64,000 nucleotides of DNA from Alcanivorax sediminis (GCF_009601165.1 NZ_WIRE01000001.1:3038001-3102000), one strand, 5' to 3'. Positions 30,207-40,266 are shown, counted from the stretch's first letter. The notes: a model not told the origin generated them from the letters alone. Numbers and translations: made by a program.

Positions 30207-31859
30207 CTAGCCGCAGCGTTTCCCCTGCTTGTTTGCGATATGTTGCGCCAGCGCCATCGAGGAGGAATCCAGGCCAGCGGCGGAATCCGGATCTGTGAGC
30301 ACCTCCAGCATATCAGTGGCAATGACCTTGCCCATCTCCACCCCCCACTGATCAAAGGGATTGATTCCCCAAATCACGGCCTGGACAAACACCTTGTGCT
30401 CATACATTGCTAACAAGGAGCCCAGCACTCGCGGGGAGAGTTCGTCCAGCACCAGCGTGGTGCTGGGTTGATTACCGTGATATCGCTTGTAAGAAGGCAG
30501 CGCCAGAGAAGGGTCCAGCGCCCTCTCCCCCAGCGCCAGAAGCCGGGACTGGGCCAGGCAGTTGGCATTGGAAAGCGCATGTTGACCTTCAAGCTCAGCA
30601 AGGGACTCTGAGTGGACGTCTTCTGTATAGCGCCTCGCCGTCATCAGAAACTCACAGGCAATAGCCTGGGTACCCTGATGCAGCAGCTGGAAGAACGCGT
30701 GCTGGGCGTTGGGTCCGACTTCCCCCCAGATCACAGGGCAAGTGTCATAATCGACAGGGTCACCAGCGCGGGAAACACTCTTGCCATTGGATTCCATCTC
30801 CAACTGTTCCAGATAAGCGGGCAAGTGTTTCAGCCGACCATCGTAAGGCAATACCGCCCGGGCCCGGATATCAAGAAAGTTGATATTCCACACGTCCACC
30901 AGTGCCAGCATTACCGGAATATTCTGCTCCCAGGGCTGAGAGCGGCAGTGCTGATCCATCTCATGAGCACCCGCCAGCATCTCTCGGAACCCCTCCATAC
31001 CCACCGTCAGTGCGATAGGCATGCCAATGGCGGACCACAGTGAGTAACGGCCACCCACCCAGTCCCAGAACAGCAGCTGGTTCTCGGACACAATGCCCCA
31101 GTCTGTCATTCGCTCAGGGCTGGCTGAAATACCGATAAAATGGCACCGCAACAGGGAATCGTCATCCGGACTCAACCCCAGACCACGCGCCAGCCATCGG
31201 CGAGCGGTATTGGCATTGTGCAGGGTGTCTACGGTAGTAAAGGATTTGGAGGACACCAGAAACAGGGTCGTCCTTGGATTGAGCTCCTGCAGCACCTGAG
31301 ACACCTGGCTGCCGTCCATGGAGGATGCAAAATGAACACGAGGCCGGGTTAAACCCTCCGGAGGCAGGCTCGACTGAAGCGCAAAAGCAGCCATCAGAGG
31401 CCCGAGGTCAGAGCCTCCCACCCCCACATTCACCACATCCGTTATGGCATCGCCCAGCACACCACGCCAGTGCCCATGAAGGATACGGTTCACCATAGCG
31501 GCCATAGAGCCAAGTTGCTCATGAACCAATGGGGCTTTATCCGCAGGCTCTCGCAAAAACCAATGCTTTGCCGAGCGGTCCTCGGTGGAGTTCACCACTT
31601 CACCACTGAACAAGGCATTTATCCAGCTTGCCAAATTGCGCTCATCCGCAAGTTTCACCAGCAAATCGCAGCCTTCATCAGTAAGTCTTTGCTTGCTAAA
31701 GTCAGCCAACAACCCCGAGCACTCCAGGCTGAACCTATCAAAACGGGTCTTATCCGCCGCAAACAAGTCTGCCAGGTGAAGGGATTTATCTTGCTCGGCA
31801 CGTTGTGCCAGCTGTGACCAGATCGTACTGATAGTGAGAAAGTCCTGTTCCGGAACCAT
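30207..31859 (-). CDS. pgi: Glucose-6-phosphate isomerase
   Basis: The 550-residue product shows [14 protein letters not shown], the [13 protein letters not shown] phosphate loop, [31 protein letters not shown] and a C-terminal [24 protein letters not shown], all classical Pgi signatures. Here it links fructose-6-phosphate from gluconeogenesis to sugar nucleotide precursors. Its ATG lies two bases after the ugd-like stop. Confidence 0.97.
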   Translation of the reverse strand: MVPEQDFLTISTIWSQLAQRAEQDKSLHLADLFAADKTRFDRFSLECSGLLADFSKQRLTDEGCDLLVKLADERNLASWINALFSGEVVNSTEDRSAKHWFLREPADKAPLVHEQLGSMAAMVNRILHGHWRGVLGDAITDVVNVGVGGSDLGPLMAAFALQSSLPPEGLTRPRVHFASSMDGSQVSQVLQELNPRTTLFLVSSKSFTTVDTLHNANTARRWLARGLGLSPDDDSLLRCHFIGISASPERMTDWGIVSENQLLFWDWVGGRYSLWSAIGMPIALTVGMEGFREMLAGAHEMDQHCRSQPWEQNIPVMLALVDVWNINFLDIRARAVLPYDGRLKHLPAYLEQLEMESNGKSVSRAGDPVDYDTCPVIWGEVGPNAQHAFFQLLHQGTQAIACEFLMTARRYTEDVHSESLAELEGQHALSNANCLAQSRLLALGERALDPSLALPSYKRYHGNQPSTTLVLDELSPRVLGSLLAMYEHKVFVQAVIWGINPFDQWGVEMGKVIATDMLEVLTDPDSAAGLDSSSMALAQHIANKQGKRCG

Positions 31860-31861
31860 GA

Positions 31862-33139
31862 TTAACGCCCAATCCCTCTATACACCAGCCCCTGCTCCCT
31901 GACAAAGGTCGGCTCATAAATGTTTCTGCCATCCAGGATCAGGGGCTCGCGCATGGCCCGTTTAAGTCGCTGCCAATCGGGGCTCCAGTAAGGTTTCCAC
32001 TCCGTAATCAGCATCAAGGCATCAGCACCCTCAGCCGCGTCATAAGGGTCATCGCAGAGAGTCAACTCACCTCGCCCATCGGCCCAGGCTTCAAGGTCCG
32101 CCAGGGCTTTGGGATCATGGGCTGCCACAGCCACCCCCTGAGCCCACAGGGCTTCAATCACTTTGAGTGCTGGCGCGTTATCCACACGGTGCGTGCCTGG
32201 TTTAAATGCCACTCCCCAGAGTGCCACTTTCTTGCCAGCCACATTCCCTTGATTGAACTGCCAGAACTTGCGAAACAGTACTTCCTTCTGACGCTCATTG
32301 GTTTGCAGGACTTGCTCGAGCAGGCCTGGCTCAGCCGCTCGCTCATTCAGGGCTTCCACCAGTGCCAAAACGTTTCGGCTGAGGCCGGGGCCACCAAAGC
32401 CACAGCCAGGATAGAGATACGATTCGCCAATGCGAGGATCTGCACCCATGGCAACTCGCACCACATCAATGTCGACACCCAGGGATTCAGACAAACTGGC
32501 CATGTCGTTCATGTAACTGATCCGCGTAGCCAGAATGCCACTGATTGCCAGCTTCGAGAACTCAGCCTCGCGCAGGCTCATCACCTGAATCACATCCTTG
32601 CGGCGATTGAACGGGCGCAGCAGCTCCCGCACCAGCGCTTCACCCTCCCCTTCCTCACACCCCAGCAGAATGCTGTCCGGGCGGGTAAACGTCTGAAACG
32701 CATTCCCTTCCTGAATCAGATCTGGCAGCGCGACCAGGGCAGAGCGGGGGTCGACTTGTTTGGCGATGGCGCGCAACTGCTCCGCCTTTCCCACCGGGCC
32801 AACGGTCTGGTTTACGATGACACCACAGCCTGTTGAGGCAGCCAGCCTGGCAACAAGCTGCTCCGCTACGGCCTCCTGCCCCGGCAGCAAGGCCAGAAAA
32901 ACGGCATCGGGAGTGGTGAGCGGTGCATCATCCCAGAAGCCAGTCGTCAGGCGACCGCTTTTTAGCTGGTCAACACACAGCCGGTCCAGCCCTTGCTCCC
33001 GAAACAATGGGGTACCATCCTTAAGACGGTCACGGGAGGCCGGCTCCACCACACACCAGTGCACCTGATGCCCGGTCTGTGCCATGGCAGTTGCCGTCAC
33101 CTGAGCGCAAAGTGTGTCGCCATAAACCGTTATCTGCAT
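31862..33139 (-). CDS. UDP-glucose/nucleotide-sugar 6-dehydrogenase family protein
   Basis: The 425-residue protein matches the three-domain dehydrogenase family: the catalytic Cys in [18 protein letters not shown], the central helix [21 protein letters not shown], and C-terminal [29 protein letters not shown]. The N-terminal Rossmann motif is unusual ([19 protein letters not shown] in place of GxGYVG), which may alter cofactor binding. It overlaps galU by one base (TAATG). It is probably a UDP-glucuronate maker. Confidence 0.8.
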   Translation of the reverse strand: MQITVYGDTLCAQVTATAMAQTGHQVHWCVVEPASRDRLKDGTPLFREQGLDRLCVDQLKSGRLTTGFWDDAPLTTPDAVFLALLPGQEAVAEQLVARLAASTGCGVIVNQTVGPVGKAEQLRAIAKQVDPRSALVALPDLIQEGNAFQTFTRPDSILLGCEEGEGEALVRELLRPFNRRKDVIQVMSLREAEFSKLAISGILATRISYMNDMASLSESLGVDIDVVRVAMGADPRIGESYLYPGCGFGGPGLSRNVLALVEALNERAAEPGLLEQVLQTNERQKEVLFRKFWQFNQGNVAGKKVALWGVAFKPGTHRVDNAPALKVIEALWAQGVAVAAHDPKALADLEAWADGRGELTLCDDPYDAAEGADALMLITEWKPYWSPDWQRLKRAMREPLILDGRNIYEPTFVREQGLVYRGIGR

Positions 33140-34017
33140 TACCCCAGCTCCGCCGCCATCATCGCCCGCACCTGTTCACCCAGCTCGGGATGCCGCGCTG
33201 CAAAATGGAAAATTGCCTGGAGATACCCAGCCTTGTTCCCGCAGTCAAAAGTACGACCCTGCATGGCATAGGCCTCTACAGGTGCATGTTCAAGCAAAGT
33301 GGCAATGGCATCGGTGAGCTGAATTTCGTTGCCCGCGCCAGGGGCCGTCCTGGCCAGGATTTCCATGATCTCACCAGGCAGAACGTATCGCCCGACCACA
33401 GACAGACGAGAAGGCGCTTCCTCCACGGCCGGTTTCTCGACAACTGCCGTCATCGCTGCCGACTGCCCAGGTGCAGGCACCGTCCCCTGCAAAGCGACAA
33501 TGCCATACTGGTCCACGCGTTCTGCGGGGACTTCCTCGACCATGATCTGGGCTGCGCCACTGCTCAGATAGTTCTCGACCATCATGGTCAAATCCTCAGC
33601 CATGCCTTCGCAGTCCACCAGCACATCTGGCAGCAATACAGCAAAGGGCTCGTTGCCGACGACTGGCGCCGCACACGCCACCGCATGGCCAAGCCCCAGC
33701 GCACGATGCTGACGCACCGAAATCACGCTGACATCGGCGGGCAGGATATTCTGTACCTCGGCCAACAAGTCATTCTTGCCTTTCTCAGCCAACTGCTGCT
33801 CAAGCTCAAATTGGGTATCGAAGTAATCCTCGATCGCCGTTTTCGCAGAATGAGACACCAGGATGATTTCCTTGATCCCGGCCCGCACCGCCTCTTTCAC
33901 CACGTACTCAATGGCGGGGCGATCAACGATAGGCAGCATCTCCTTCGGAATCGACTTGGACGCCGGCAACATTCTCGAACCGAAACCCGCCACCGGTAAA
34001 ACCGCTTTTCTAACCAT
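33139..34017 (-). CDS. galU: UTP-glucose-1-phosphate uridylyltransferase GalU
   Basis: The 292-residue product opens MVRKAVLPVAGFGSRMLPASKSIPKEMLP, the GalU nucleotide-binding signature, with VLLPDVLVD and EKPAVEEAPS. It forms UDP-glucose for GalE and the dehydrogenase downstream. Stop and start of the next gene overlap by one base. Confidence 0.95.
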   Translation of the reverse strand: MVRKAVLPVAGFGSRMLPASKSIPKEMLPIVDRPAIEYVVKEAVRAGIKEIILVSHSAKTAIEDYFDTQFELEQQLAEKGKNDLLAEVQNILPADVSVISVRQHRALGLGHAVACAAPVVGNEPFAVLLPDVLVDCEGMAEDLTMMVENYLSSGAAQIMVEEVPAERVDQYGIVALQGTVPAPGQSAAMTAVVEKPAVEEAPSRLSVVGRYVLPGEIMEILARTAPGAGNEIQLTDAIATLLEHAPVEAYAMQGRTFDCGNKAGYLQAIFHFAARHPELGEQVRAMMAAELG

Positions 34018-34387
34018 TTACAACTCTTCGACTGGTTCCGGGAATCAGAAGCGCAATAAAAATGCCAATTAACGCACCGATTCCGTCATCAAAAAAATCC
34101 TGCCAGGATGGAGATCTACCAGGGACCCAGATCTGAACCACTTCGATCATGGCGCCGAAAGCCAGCATCAACAAAAGTGTAAGATACCAGCGCAGTCCCA
34201 TTCGGGCCAAAAGGAAAGACATCAAACCAATGAAAAACAGGTGAGCATAGCCATCAACCCTAGAGAGCATCATAACGTCCCTTACATGCTCACGAAACGG
34301 CCCAGGGAGCAACGCCCCTACAATGAAAACAAGAGAGACGAGCAGGAACTGCGCTAGCAGCAGTTGTCGTCGAATCCATACGCTCAT
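34010..34387 (-). CDS. VanZ-like membrane protein
   Basis: The 125-residue protein has four hydrophobic helices and the VanZ-family pattern DGYAHLFFIGLMSFLL...MIEVVQIWVPGRSPSWQDFFDDGIGALIG. I start at the ATG at 34387; an upstream start at 34423 would add 12 polar residues. It overlaps galU by eight bases, so it probably heads the precursor operon. Function unknown; VanZ relatives often sit in polysaccharide loci. Confidence 0.75.
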   Translation of the reverse strand: MSVWIRRQLLLAQFLLVSLVFIVGALLPGPFREHVRDVMMLSRVDGYAHLFFIGLMSFLLARMGLRWYLTLLLMLAFGAMIEVVQIWVPGRSPSWQDFFDDGIGALIGIFIALLIPGTSRRVVNG

Positions 34388-34460
34388 TGACTCGCAACGT
34401 CTTGACGGAGGTCGACTATTCAACTTTACACACCTCGGAGTGTCTTCACTGGGAGCCGGT

Positions 34461-34466
34461 AGTATA
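34461..34466 (-). promoter_or_regulatory. Candidate -10 for the VanZ-galU operon
   Basis: On the minus strand TATACT (34466-34461) follows the palindrome CCTCCTTAGGAGG; the -35 at 17 bases (TTAGAA) is weak. It lies about 75 bases upstream of the VanZ-like start. Confidence 0.3.
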
Positions 34467-34495
34467 CCCTCCTAAGGAGGAGCTTCTAAAACGAC

Positions 34496-34520
34496 AAGAG
34501 CCACCTAAAAGGTGGCTCTT
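34496..34520. terminator. Hairpin terminator after cysC
   Basis: AAGAGCCACC/GGTGGCTCTT forms a 10-bp stem with a five-base loop, 28 bases beyond the cysC stop. The T-run is short on both strands. Confidence 0.6.
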
Positions 34521-34547
34521 TATCTACTGAGACAGGCCTTTTGAGGC

Positions 34548-35168
34548 TTAATCAACAATAGCGGCGATCAGCTGCTTCACACAGGCTTCGATATCGTTCT
34601 CGGCGGTGTTGATCACCACTTCCGGCTTATCAGGCGCCTCATAGGGGCTGTCGATACCGGTGAACTCCTTGATGATGCCCTGGCGAGCCTTCTGATACAG
34701 GCCTTTGGGATCACGCTTCTCGCACTCTTCCAGTGGCGCATCCACAAACACTTCCACAAACTCGCCGTCTTCAAACAGCGCGCGGGCGGCATCGCGGTCA
34801 GCGCGGAACGGGCTAATGAAGGCGGTGACCACGATCAGACCGGCATCCACCATCAGCTTCGCCACTTCGGACACACGACGAATATTCTCGGTACGATCCT
34901 CGTCGCTCATGCCCAGGTTCTTGTTCAGGCCATGACGAACATTATCGCCATCCAACAGGTACGTATGCTTACCCTGCTCAGTCAGCGCCACTTCCAGAGC
35001 ATTGGCCAGAGTGGATTTACCAGAACCGGACAGACCCGTCAGCCAGATACACTTGGGCTTCTGATCTTTGACCTTGGCGCGGTCCGCCTTGGAAATGTTG
35101 GACTCGTGCCACACGACGTGGGCTTTGGATTCGTTGGCTTTTTCCTGGTACGGAGACTTGTCAGACAT
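34548..35168 (-). CDS. cysC: Adenylylsulfate kinase CysC
   Basis: CysC phosphorylates APS to PAPS, for sulfate reduction or sulfotransfer. The 206-residue product has Walker [43 protein letters not shown] and [13 protein letters not shown], all diagnostic. I start at the ATG at 35168, where AAGGAATT precedes; the in-frame extension upstream to 35237 merely translates the heptad tract. No cysN or cysD is next to it. The gene lies at the outer edge of the four-helix-bundle element, whose left arm begins about 16 bases upstream of its start. Confidence 0.93.
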   Translation of the reverse strand: MSDKSPYQEKANESKAHVVWHESNISKADRAKVKDQKPKCIWLTGLSGSGKSTLANALEVALTEQGKHTYLLDGDNVRHGLNKNLGMSDEDRTENIRRVSEVAKLMVDAGLIVVTAFISPFRADRDAARALFEDGEFVEVFVDAPLEECEKRDPKGLYQKARQGIIKEFTGIDSPYEAPDKPEVVINTAENDIEACVKQLIAAIVD

Positions 35169-35183
35169 GCGTAATTCCTTCAG

Positions 35184-35671
35184 TTCAAAGTTGCGAGTCA
35201 CGAGTTGCGAGTTACGAAAAGCAACTTCAACACTCATTCAATTCCCGCCTGATGCCATAAATCAGAGCACCAAGCATTCTGGAAAGTTGGTCGGTTTCCG
35301 AAAGCCATTTCCCGGCTACAGTGTCATCGATGTAGTCGATTTCGCTTCCAATATGTACCTGAGTTCGGAGCTCGCCAACCGAGCCTTTCGCATAGCTCCA
35401 AAACCTTCCTCTATCCTTGAGAGAAACCCTCTCGAAGCCCTCTGCAATGTTGCTGGGTACCGATAAGGCTGACCGCGTAATCTGGTCCTTAAATCCATAA
35501 TCCCTGCACTCCCTGAAGTGCCGAAACATTTCTACGCTTAACGCCACAGAACGGCGCCACACTTCCATTTCTTCAAATCGCATCCTTGCTTTGCTCCTTT
35601 CGTACAAAGACATCCTTGTCCCGTATTGATTTTTTGCCTTTCGAAACTCGATACTCGAACCTCGTTACTGC
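35184..35671. mobile_element. Inverted heptad tracts bracketing a four-helix-bundle gene
   Basis: The left arm (35184-35222) reads units TGCGAGT, CACGAGT, TGCGAGT, TACGAAA and ends AAGC. The right arm (35633-35671) reads on the minus strand TAACGAG, GTTCGAG, TATCGAG, TTTCGAA then AGGC. Both arms point inward with an A-rich inner edge. Only one complete gene lies between them. The right arm ends three bases from the stop of the SLC13 gene, and the left arm reaches the leader of cysC. The inner right boundary is nearly identical to the gene-less pair at 3780-3804. I infer an insertion-like unit of about 490 bp. No target duplication was established. Confidence 0.6.
35227..35583 (-). CDS. Four-helix-bundle protein (S23/Avd-like)
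   Basis: The 118-residue product (alternative start at 35613 gives 128) matches the small four-helix-bundle family first seen in 23S rRNA intervening sequences and related in fold to Avd of diversity-generating retroelements. [45 protein letters not shown] and [10 protein letters not shown] are its hallmarks. The ATG at 35583 has AAGGAG ten bases upstream and aligns with the usual family start. It is not in an rRNA gene, and no reverse transcriptase is seen in the window. It is flanked within 7 and about 50 bases by inverted heptad tracts. The biochemical role is unknown. Confidence 0.9.
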   Translation of the reverse strand: MRFEEMEVWRRSVALSVEMFRHFRECRDYGFKDQITRSALSVPSNIAEGFERVSLKDRGRFWSYAKGSVGELRTQVHIGSEIDYIDDTVAGKWLSETDQLSRMLGALIYGIRRELNEC

Positions 35672-35674
35672 TTT

Positions 35675-37447
35675 TTAGAACCCCCACACCATCGGAATCA
35701 CAGCAAGACTAATCACCCCCACCACCACACTCATCGGCAACCCGATCCGCACATAATCTCGGAAAGTATAGCCGCCGGGGCCCATCACCATCAGGTTGGT
35801 TTGGTAGCCCAGCGGCGTCATGAAGCTCGCGGAGGCGGCGAACATCACGGCGACGATGAAGGGCATGGGGCTGACACCCAATTGCTCGGCCACGCCAACG
35901 GCAATGGGGAACACCAGCACAGCCGCGGCGTTGTTGGTAATCATCTCGGTGAACGCTGCCGTCAGCAGGTACACGATTACCAACGCCATAAACGGCGACA
36001 GGCCGCTGTCCGGAAAGGCTTCCTGCACAATCCAGGCGGCTGCGCCGCTGCTTTCCATGGCCTTGCCCAGGGCAAAGGAGGCACCGATCACCACCAGCAC
36101 CGGGAGGTTCACACTGACATTCATACGCGAACGGTTCACCGTCACGCAGCGCAACGCCAGCATCAAGCCGGCGGCCACCATAGCGGCTTCCAGCGTAGAC
36201 GCAAGCCCCAGCACATTGGCCAGCACCATCAGCACCAGCACACCCACGGCATAGGGCGCCCGCCGGAAATCCGGCGGCGTAGAATCCTTCAGCGGGCTCA
36301 CCAGCATGAAATCGCGCCGGTAGCGGTATTGCTCAACAAATTGCTCACTGGTCTCCAGCAACAGGGTATCGCCCACCCGCAGCACCAGCTCACCCACCTT
36401 GCCAGCCATGCGCTGGCCATTACGGCTGATGCTCAGGATCGCCGCCTGATAGCGGGTACGGAACCCGGTTTCTTTCACCGTCTTGCCGATGCCCGGAAAT
36501 TCCGGACTCAGTACCACCTCGACCAGATGGCGTTGGTGATTATTCAGGCCCAGCTTGTGCACCGCCCCATGGGCCGACTGCAGGCCATTGATCCGCTGCA
36601 GCTCACGGGCACACTCCGGCACACCCACAAACGCCAGCAGATCCCCTTCCTGCAGGGTCATCTGCGGGCCCACTGCGGTAAACAGCTTTTCGCCACGCTG
36701 GATTTCGGTCAGGTAGCCGTAGGTCAAGTTACGCAAACCGGCATCCTGAATGGTTCGCCCGGCAAGGTTACTGCCCTTGGCAACAATCATTTCCACGTGG
36801 TACTCACGGGCATGCTCCCACTGCTCCACCATGCCCTCTCGCTCAGGCAACAGGTAACGGCTCACCAGCAGCATGAACAATCCGCCACCCAGCAGCACAG
36901 GAATGCCCACCCAGGCCACATCGAAAATACCGAAGGCCGGCAGGCCTTTTGCCTGTACCAGGCCATCTACCACCAGGTTGGTGCTAGTGCCGATCAAGGT
37001 ACAGGTGCCACCCAGAATAGCGGCATAACTTAACGGCAACAGCAGCTTGGAAGCAGACAGCTTGAGCCGCTGGGCCCACTCCTGCACCGCAGGAATCATC
37101 ATGGCCACAACGGTGGTGTTGTTCAGAAAGGCGCTCAATAAAGACGCAGGGGCAATCAGGCGGAACTGGCTGGAAAGTACCGTTTTGGGCTGGCCGAGTA
37201 GCCGATGGGCCACCCAGTAAATCGCCCCGGTATCCCGCAAGGCCGCAGCCACCACATAAAGAGCGGCAATCGTCATCAAGCCGGGATTGGCAAAGCCTGC
37301 CAACGCCTCACCCGGCGTAATGATGCCCGTTACCAGCACCGCCACCAGCGCCGCCATCATGGTCAGGTCCGCCGGCACACGATTGGTCGCCAGTGCTCCC
37401 AGCACCGAGACCACAATCAGCAGGGTTATCAGAATATCCAGGCTCAC
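35675..37447 (-). CDS. SLC13/DASS-family permease with RCK (TrkA-C) domains
   Basis: The 590-residue inner-membrane protein has helices over residues 1-195 and 400-590, with two soluble RCK_C-like domains between (around 205-290 and 295-380; GRTIQDAGLRNLTYGYLTEIQRG, FPGIGKTVKETGFRTRY). STNLVVDGLV and YQTNLMVMGPG are the paired transport signatures. Such proteins carry dicarboxylates, sulfate or other anions with sodium. Its nearness to cysC makes sulfate plausible but unproven. Confidence 0.85.
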   Translation of the reverse strand: MSLDILITLLIVVSVLGALATNRVPADLTMMAALVAVLVTGIITPGEALAGFANPGLMTIAALYVVAAALRDTGAIYWVAHRLLGQPKTVLSSQFRLIAPASLLSAFLNNTTVVAMMIPAVQEWAQRLKLSASKLLLPLSYAAILGGTCTLIGTSTNLVVDGLVQAKGLPAFGIFDVAWVGIPVLLGGGLFMLLVSRYLLPEREGMVEQWEHAREYHVEMIVAKGSNLAGRTIQDAGLRNLTYGYLTEIQRGEKLFTAVGPQMTLQEGDLLAFVGVPECARELQRINGLQSAHGAVHKLGLNNHQRHLVEVVLSPEFPGIGKTVKETGFRTRYQAAILSISRNGQRMAGKVGELVLRVGDTLLLETSEQFVEQYRYRRDFMLVSPLKDSTPPDFRRAPYAVGVLVLMVLANVLGLASTLEAAMVAAGLMLALRCVTVNRSRMNVSVNLPVLVVIGASFALGKAMESSGAAAWIVQEAFPDSGLSPFMALVIVYLLTAAFTEMITNNAAAVLVFPIAVGVAEQLGVSPMPFIVAVMFAASASFMTPLGYQTNLMVMGPGGYTFRDYVRIGLPMSVVVGVISLAVIPMVWGF

Positions 37448-37599
37448 TCAGCGAATCCTTCCGGCGCAGCACGCGTGATCATAAAAGGCGCATTTTACAG
37501 CGAAAAAGGGATATAAAAAGCGGTTATTAATTCGATATTGGCATAACCAAAGACGCAGCCAAACTTCAGCGCCGCAGGCAAAGCCCGCACGCTACCCCT
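37448..37599. other. Gap upstream of the SLC13 permease
   Basis: This stretch should hold the permease promoter; I see no gene or confident promoter. It leads into the REP-doublet array. Confidence 0.4.
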
Positions 37600-38165
37600 G
37601 TAGGAGCCATGCTCGCCATGGCGATCCGGCCACAGGCCCACGAGCGTCAGCCCACAAACCATCGTCATGCAAGCATGGACTCCTACAAGAGCAGCGCACG
37701 AGCATCACATCGAACCCCGTAGGAGCCATGCTCGCATGGCGATCCGGCCGCAGGCCCACGGGCGTCAGCCCGCAAACCATCGTCATGCAAGCATGGACTC
37801 CTACAAGAGCAGCACACGAGCATCACGTCGAACCCCGTAGGAGCCATGCTCGCATGGCGATCCGGCCACAGGCCCACGGGCGTCAACCCGCAAACCATCG
37901 TCATGCAAGCATGAACTCCTACAAGAGCAGCACACGAGCATCACGTCGAACCTCGTAGGAGCCATGCTCGCATGGCGATCCGGCCGCAGGCCCAAGGGCG
38001 TCAGCCCGCAAACCATCGTCATGCAAGCATGGACTCCTACAAGAGAAGCACACAAGCATCACGTCGAACCCCGTAGGAGCCATGCTCGCATGGCGATCCG
38101 GCCGCAGGCCCACGGGCGTCAGCCCGCAAACCAGCGTCATGCGAGCATCACCGTCTACAGAGGGA
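37600..38165. repeat. Tandem REP-doublet array, five units of about 118 bp
   Basis: GTAGGAG starts recur at 37600, 37719, 37837, 37955 and 38073. Each unit has a REP core GTAGGAGCCATGCTCGCATG, then CGATCCGGCC, a GGCCCACGGGCGTCAGCCCG hairpin, and the inverted core CATGCAAGCATGGACTCCTAC, joined by a spacer (AGAGCAGCACACGAGCATCA-like). Copies differ at only a few bases, so the amplification is fairly recent. This is a REPIN layout, not CRISPR: the unit is one long near-identical repeat and there are no unique spacers. Confidence 0.9.
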
Positions 38166-38179
38166 GAGGAGTATCTTGT

Positions 38180-38262
38180 GGGCAGTTCAGCTTGCTGAAC
38201 GAATGAGCTTTCAGACCAAGGAACCTGTTCGCCCAGGCAAGCTGGGCTCCGACAGAACAGCA
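38180..38262. repeat. Diverged REP pair next to the WbpM-type gene
   Basis: GTTCAGCTTGCTGAACGAA (38186-38204) and TTCGCCCAGGCAAGCTGGGC (38229-38248) form an inverted pair of another REP subtype ending in CTCCGACAG. Confidence 0.55.
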
Positions 38263-38307
38263 GAGGGATAAATCCAGCGACGCTCCTGCAGCCAAGGCTC
38301 CGAAAGG

Positions 38308-40266
38308 TTAATCCGGCAGCGACACCGCATTAACCGCCCGTCGCGGCAGCTCACGAGTGGCCATGGCCGCGGTTTTCTCGCTGCCGGCCGAACCAGGCGC
38401 ATACCCCACCACATAGCTGCGCAACAGCGCTTTCATGGAGTCATTGTCACTACGCTCCAGCGCCTTGCGGAACGCTTCAAGCGCAAACTGCACTTCGTCC
38501 CAGCTCAAGGCATCCTCAGAAGCCTGCATGATCATTTCATGCTCGGTGCGCACACTGCAGTCACCAATGATCAGCTCTTCATACAGCTTCTCGCCCGGCC
38601 GCAGCCCGGTAAATGACAATGCGATATCCCCGTTGGGGTTTTCTTCATCCTTCACTGACAACCCCATGAGATGAACCATGGTGGTCGCCAGATCCACAAT
38701 CCGCACCGGCTCGCCCATATCCAGAACGAACACGTCTCCACCTTTCGCCATGGCCCCAGCCTGGATTACCAGCTGGGAGGCTTCAGGGATCGTCATAAAA
38801 TAGCGAATCACATCCGGGTGGGTCACTGTCACCGGCCCACCGCGCTGAATCTGGTCACGGAACAGCGGCACCACCGAGCCGGAAGATCCCAGCACGTTGC
38901 CAAATCGCACCATGGAGAACACCGTATCAGAACCGCGAGCCGCCATCGCTTGCAGCACCAGTTCAGCAAATCGCTTGGTCGCCCCCATCACATTGGTAGG
39001 GCGCACGGCCTTGTCTGTAGACACCAGAATGAAGTGCTTAACACCTGCCGCTTCAGCGCCTTGGGCAGCTTCCAGCGTACCCAGAATATTGTTGCGCACC
39101 CCGGAGGATGGGTTGGCCTCCACCATGGGCACATGCTTGTAGGCCGCCGCATGGTAAACCGTATCGATACGGTGCATCCGGCACAGCTGCTCCATCAAGC
39201 CACGGTTCACCACCGAACCCAGTGCGGGCACAACTTCCACCTTGAGCTTGCGTGCGGCAATGGTTTGACGCAGCTCCTTCTCAATGATGTAAAGCGAGTA
39301 TTCGTTTTGCTCAACCAGAACAAGGCGACTGGGAGACAAAGCCAGAATCTGACGACACAGCTCGCTGCCGATAGAGCCGCCCGCTCCGGTCACCAGCACA
39401 TCCTTGCCGCTGATACAGCGATGCAGCAGATCCTGACGCGGCGGTACCGAATCCCGGCCAAGCAAGTCCTCAATGGCCACATCACGCACTTCTTCCAGAC
39501 GTGCCTTGCCCATGGCGATATCGGCCAGGCCAGGTACCGTCTGCACCCGAATGTTCAGGGTTTCCAGCCAGCGGACAATCGCCATGCGGCGGGAGCGATT
39601 GAGGGAGGGCAACGCCATGAGTACCGCAGCGATTTTCTTCCTCTGGGCGGCTTTCTCCAGCGCCGCACGATCAACCACCGGCACACCGGCAAGCAGCGTG
39701 CCTTGCTTGCTGGGGTCATCATCCACCACCAGCGCGGGGAAGAACTCCGTACTGGACTGCAAACCGGACACCAATTGAGCACCGGCATGGCCTGCTCCAA
39801 ACACCGCCACCGGCTGACGATTCAGCGCGCCGCCCAGCACATTCACCAGGAAACGGCGCATCAGAAAACGGCTGCCACCAAGATACAGAATGCCCAGCAT
39901 GCCCCAGATCAGGAACACTGAACGGGGAACCGAAGCATCCGGCACCATATAGGACGCCCCTGCCAACACCGCCACCGACACCAATACCCCGGTCAGCAAC
40001 GACCAGGCAACTTCAGCGCCCAGATAGCGAACGATGGAACGATAGAAGCCCGTCAGGTACAGCACCGGCACCGCAACAAGCGGAGCGGCGATAAAGAGCC
40101 AGAGGTCATGGATCGGCGGGGCCAGGGTATTCAAACGCAAACCGTAGGCCACAGCCACCAACAGCGGCAGCGCAACCAGATCCGCCGCCAGCATGATGCA
40201 GCGCTTGAAGAAGCGCGAAATCGACACCAGTCGATAAACAGAAGGGTAAAGCCATTTACTCGACAT
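38308..40266 (-). CDS. UDP-GlcNAc 4,6-dehydratase, WbpM/PglF type
   Basis: The 652-residue membrane-bound nucleoside-diphosphate-sugar dehydratase has four N-terminal helices (about 20-130), a first Rossmann-like domain (VAVFGAGHAGAQLVSGL), and the SDR catalytic domain with VTGAGGSIGSELCRQ, YHAAAYKHVPMVEANP and the STDKAVRPTNVMGATKR active-site segment (Met in place of Tyr, as in WbpM/PglF). It makes UDP-4-keto-6-deoxy-GlcNAc, the entry step for the aminotransferase and acetyltransferase at 42670-44480. REP arrays lie on both sides. Confidence 0.93.
   Translation of the reverse strand: MSSKWLYPSVYRLVSISRFFKRCIMLAADLVALPLLVAVAYGLRLNTLAPPIHDLWLFIAAPLVAVPVLYLTGFYRSIVRYLGAEVAWSLLTGVLVSVAVLAGASYMVPDASVPRSVFLIWGMLGILYLGGSRFLMRRFLVNVLGGALNRQPVAVFGAGHAGAQLVSGLQSSTEFFPALVVDDDPSKQGTLLAGVPVVDRAALEKAAQRKKIAAVLMALPSLNRSRRMAIVRWLETLNIRVQTVPGLADIAMGKARLEEVRDVAIEDLLGRDSVPPRQDLLHRCISGKDVLVTGAGGSIGSELCRQILALSPSRLVLVEQNEYSLYIIEKELRQTIAARKLKVEVVPALGSVVNRGLMEQLCRMHRIDTVYHAAAYKHVPMVEANPSSGVRNNILGTLEAAQGAEAAGVKHFILVSTDKAVRPTNVMGATKRFAELVLQAMAARGSDTVFSMVRFGNVLGSSGSVVPLFRDQIQRGGPVTVTHPDVIRYFMTIPEASQLVIQAGAMAKGGDVFVLDMGEPVRIVDLATTMVHLMGLSVKDEENPNGDIALSFTGLRPGEKLYEELIIGDCSVRTEHEMIMQASEDALSWDEVQFALEAFRKALERSDNDSMKALLRSYVVGYAPGSAGSEKTAAMATRELPRRAVNAVSLPD

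Noticed and set aside
34469..34481. CCTCCTAAGGAGG as a ribosome site for a hidden gene
   Set aside because: It is palindromic and has no start codon and open frame at the right distance on either strand.
35169..35237. N-terminal extension of cysC
   Set aside because: It translates the left heptad arm. The ATG at 35168 has a proper ribosome site and a normal CysC opening.
35227..35583. Diversity-generating retroelement with Avd
   Set aside because: The protein fold is Avd-like, but I find no reverse transcriptase, template repeat or variable-repeat gene in the window. The flanking heptads are not a template/variable pair.
35227..35583. 23S rRNA intervening-sequence protein
   Set aside because: There is no rRNA sequence around the gene. 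It lies between cysC and a permease gene.
37600..38165. Regular array that might be a CRISPR
   Set aside because: The whole 118-bp unit is repeated, with inverted REP cores inside. There are no short direct repeats separated by unique spacers, and no cas genes.
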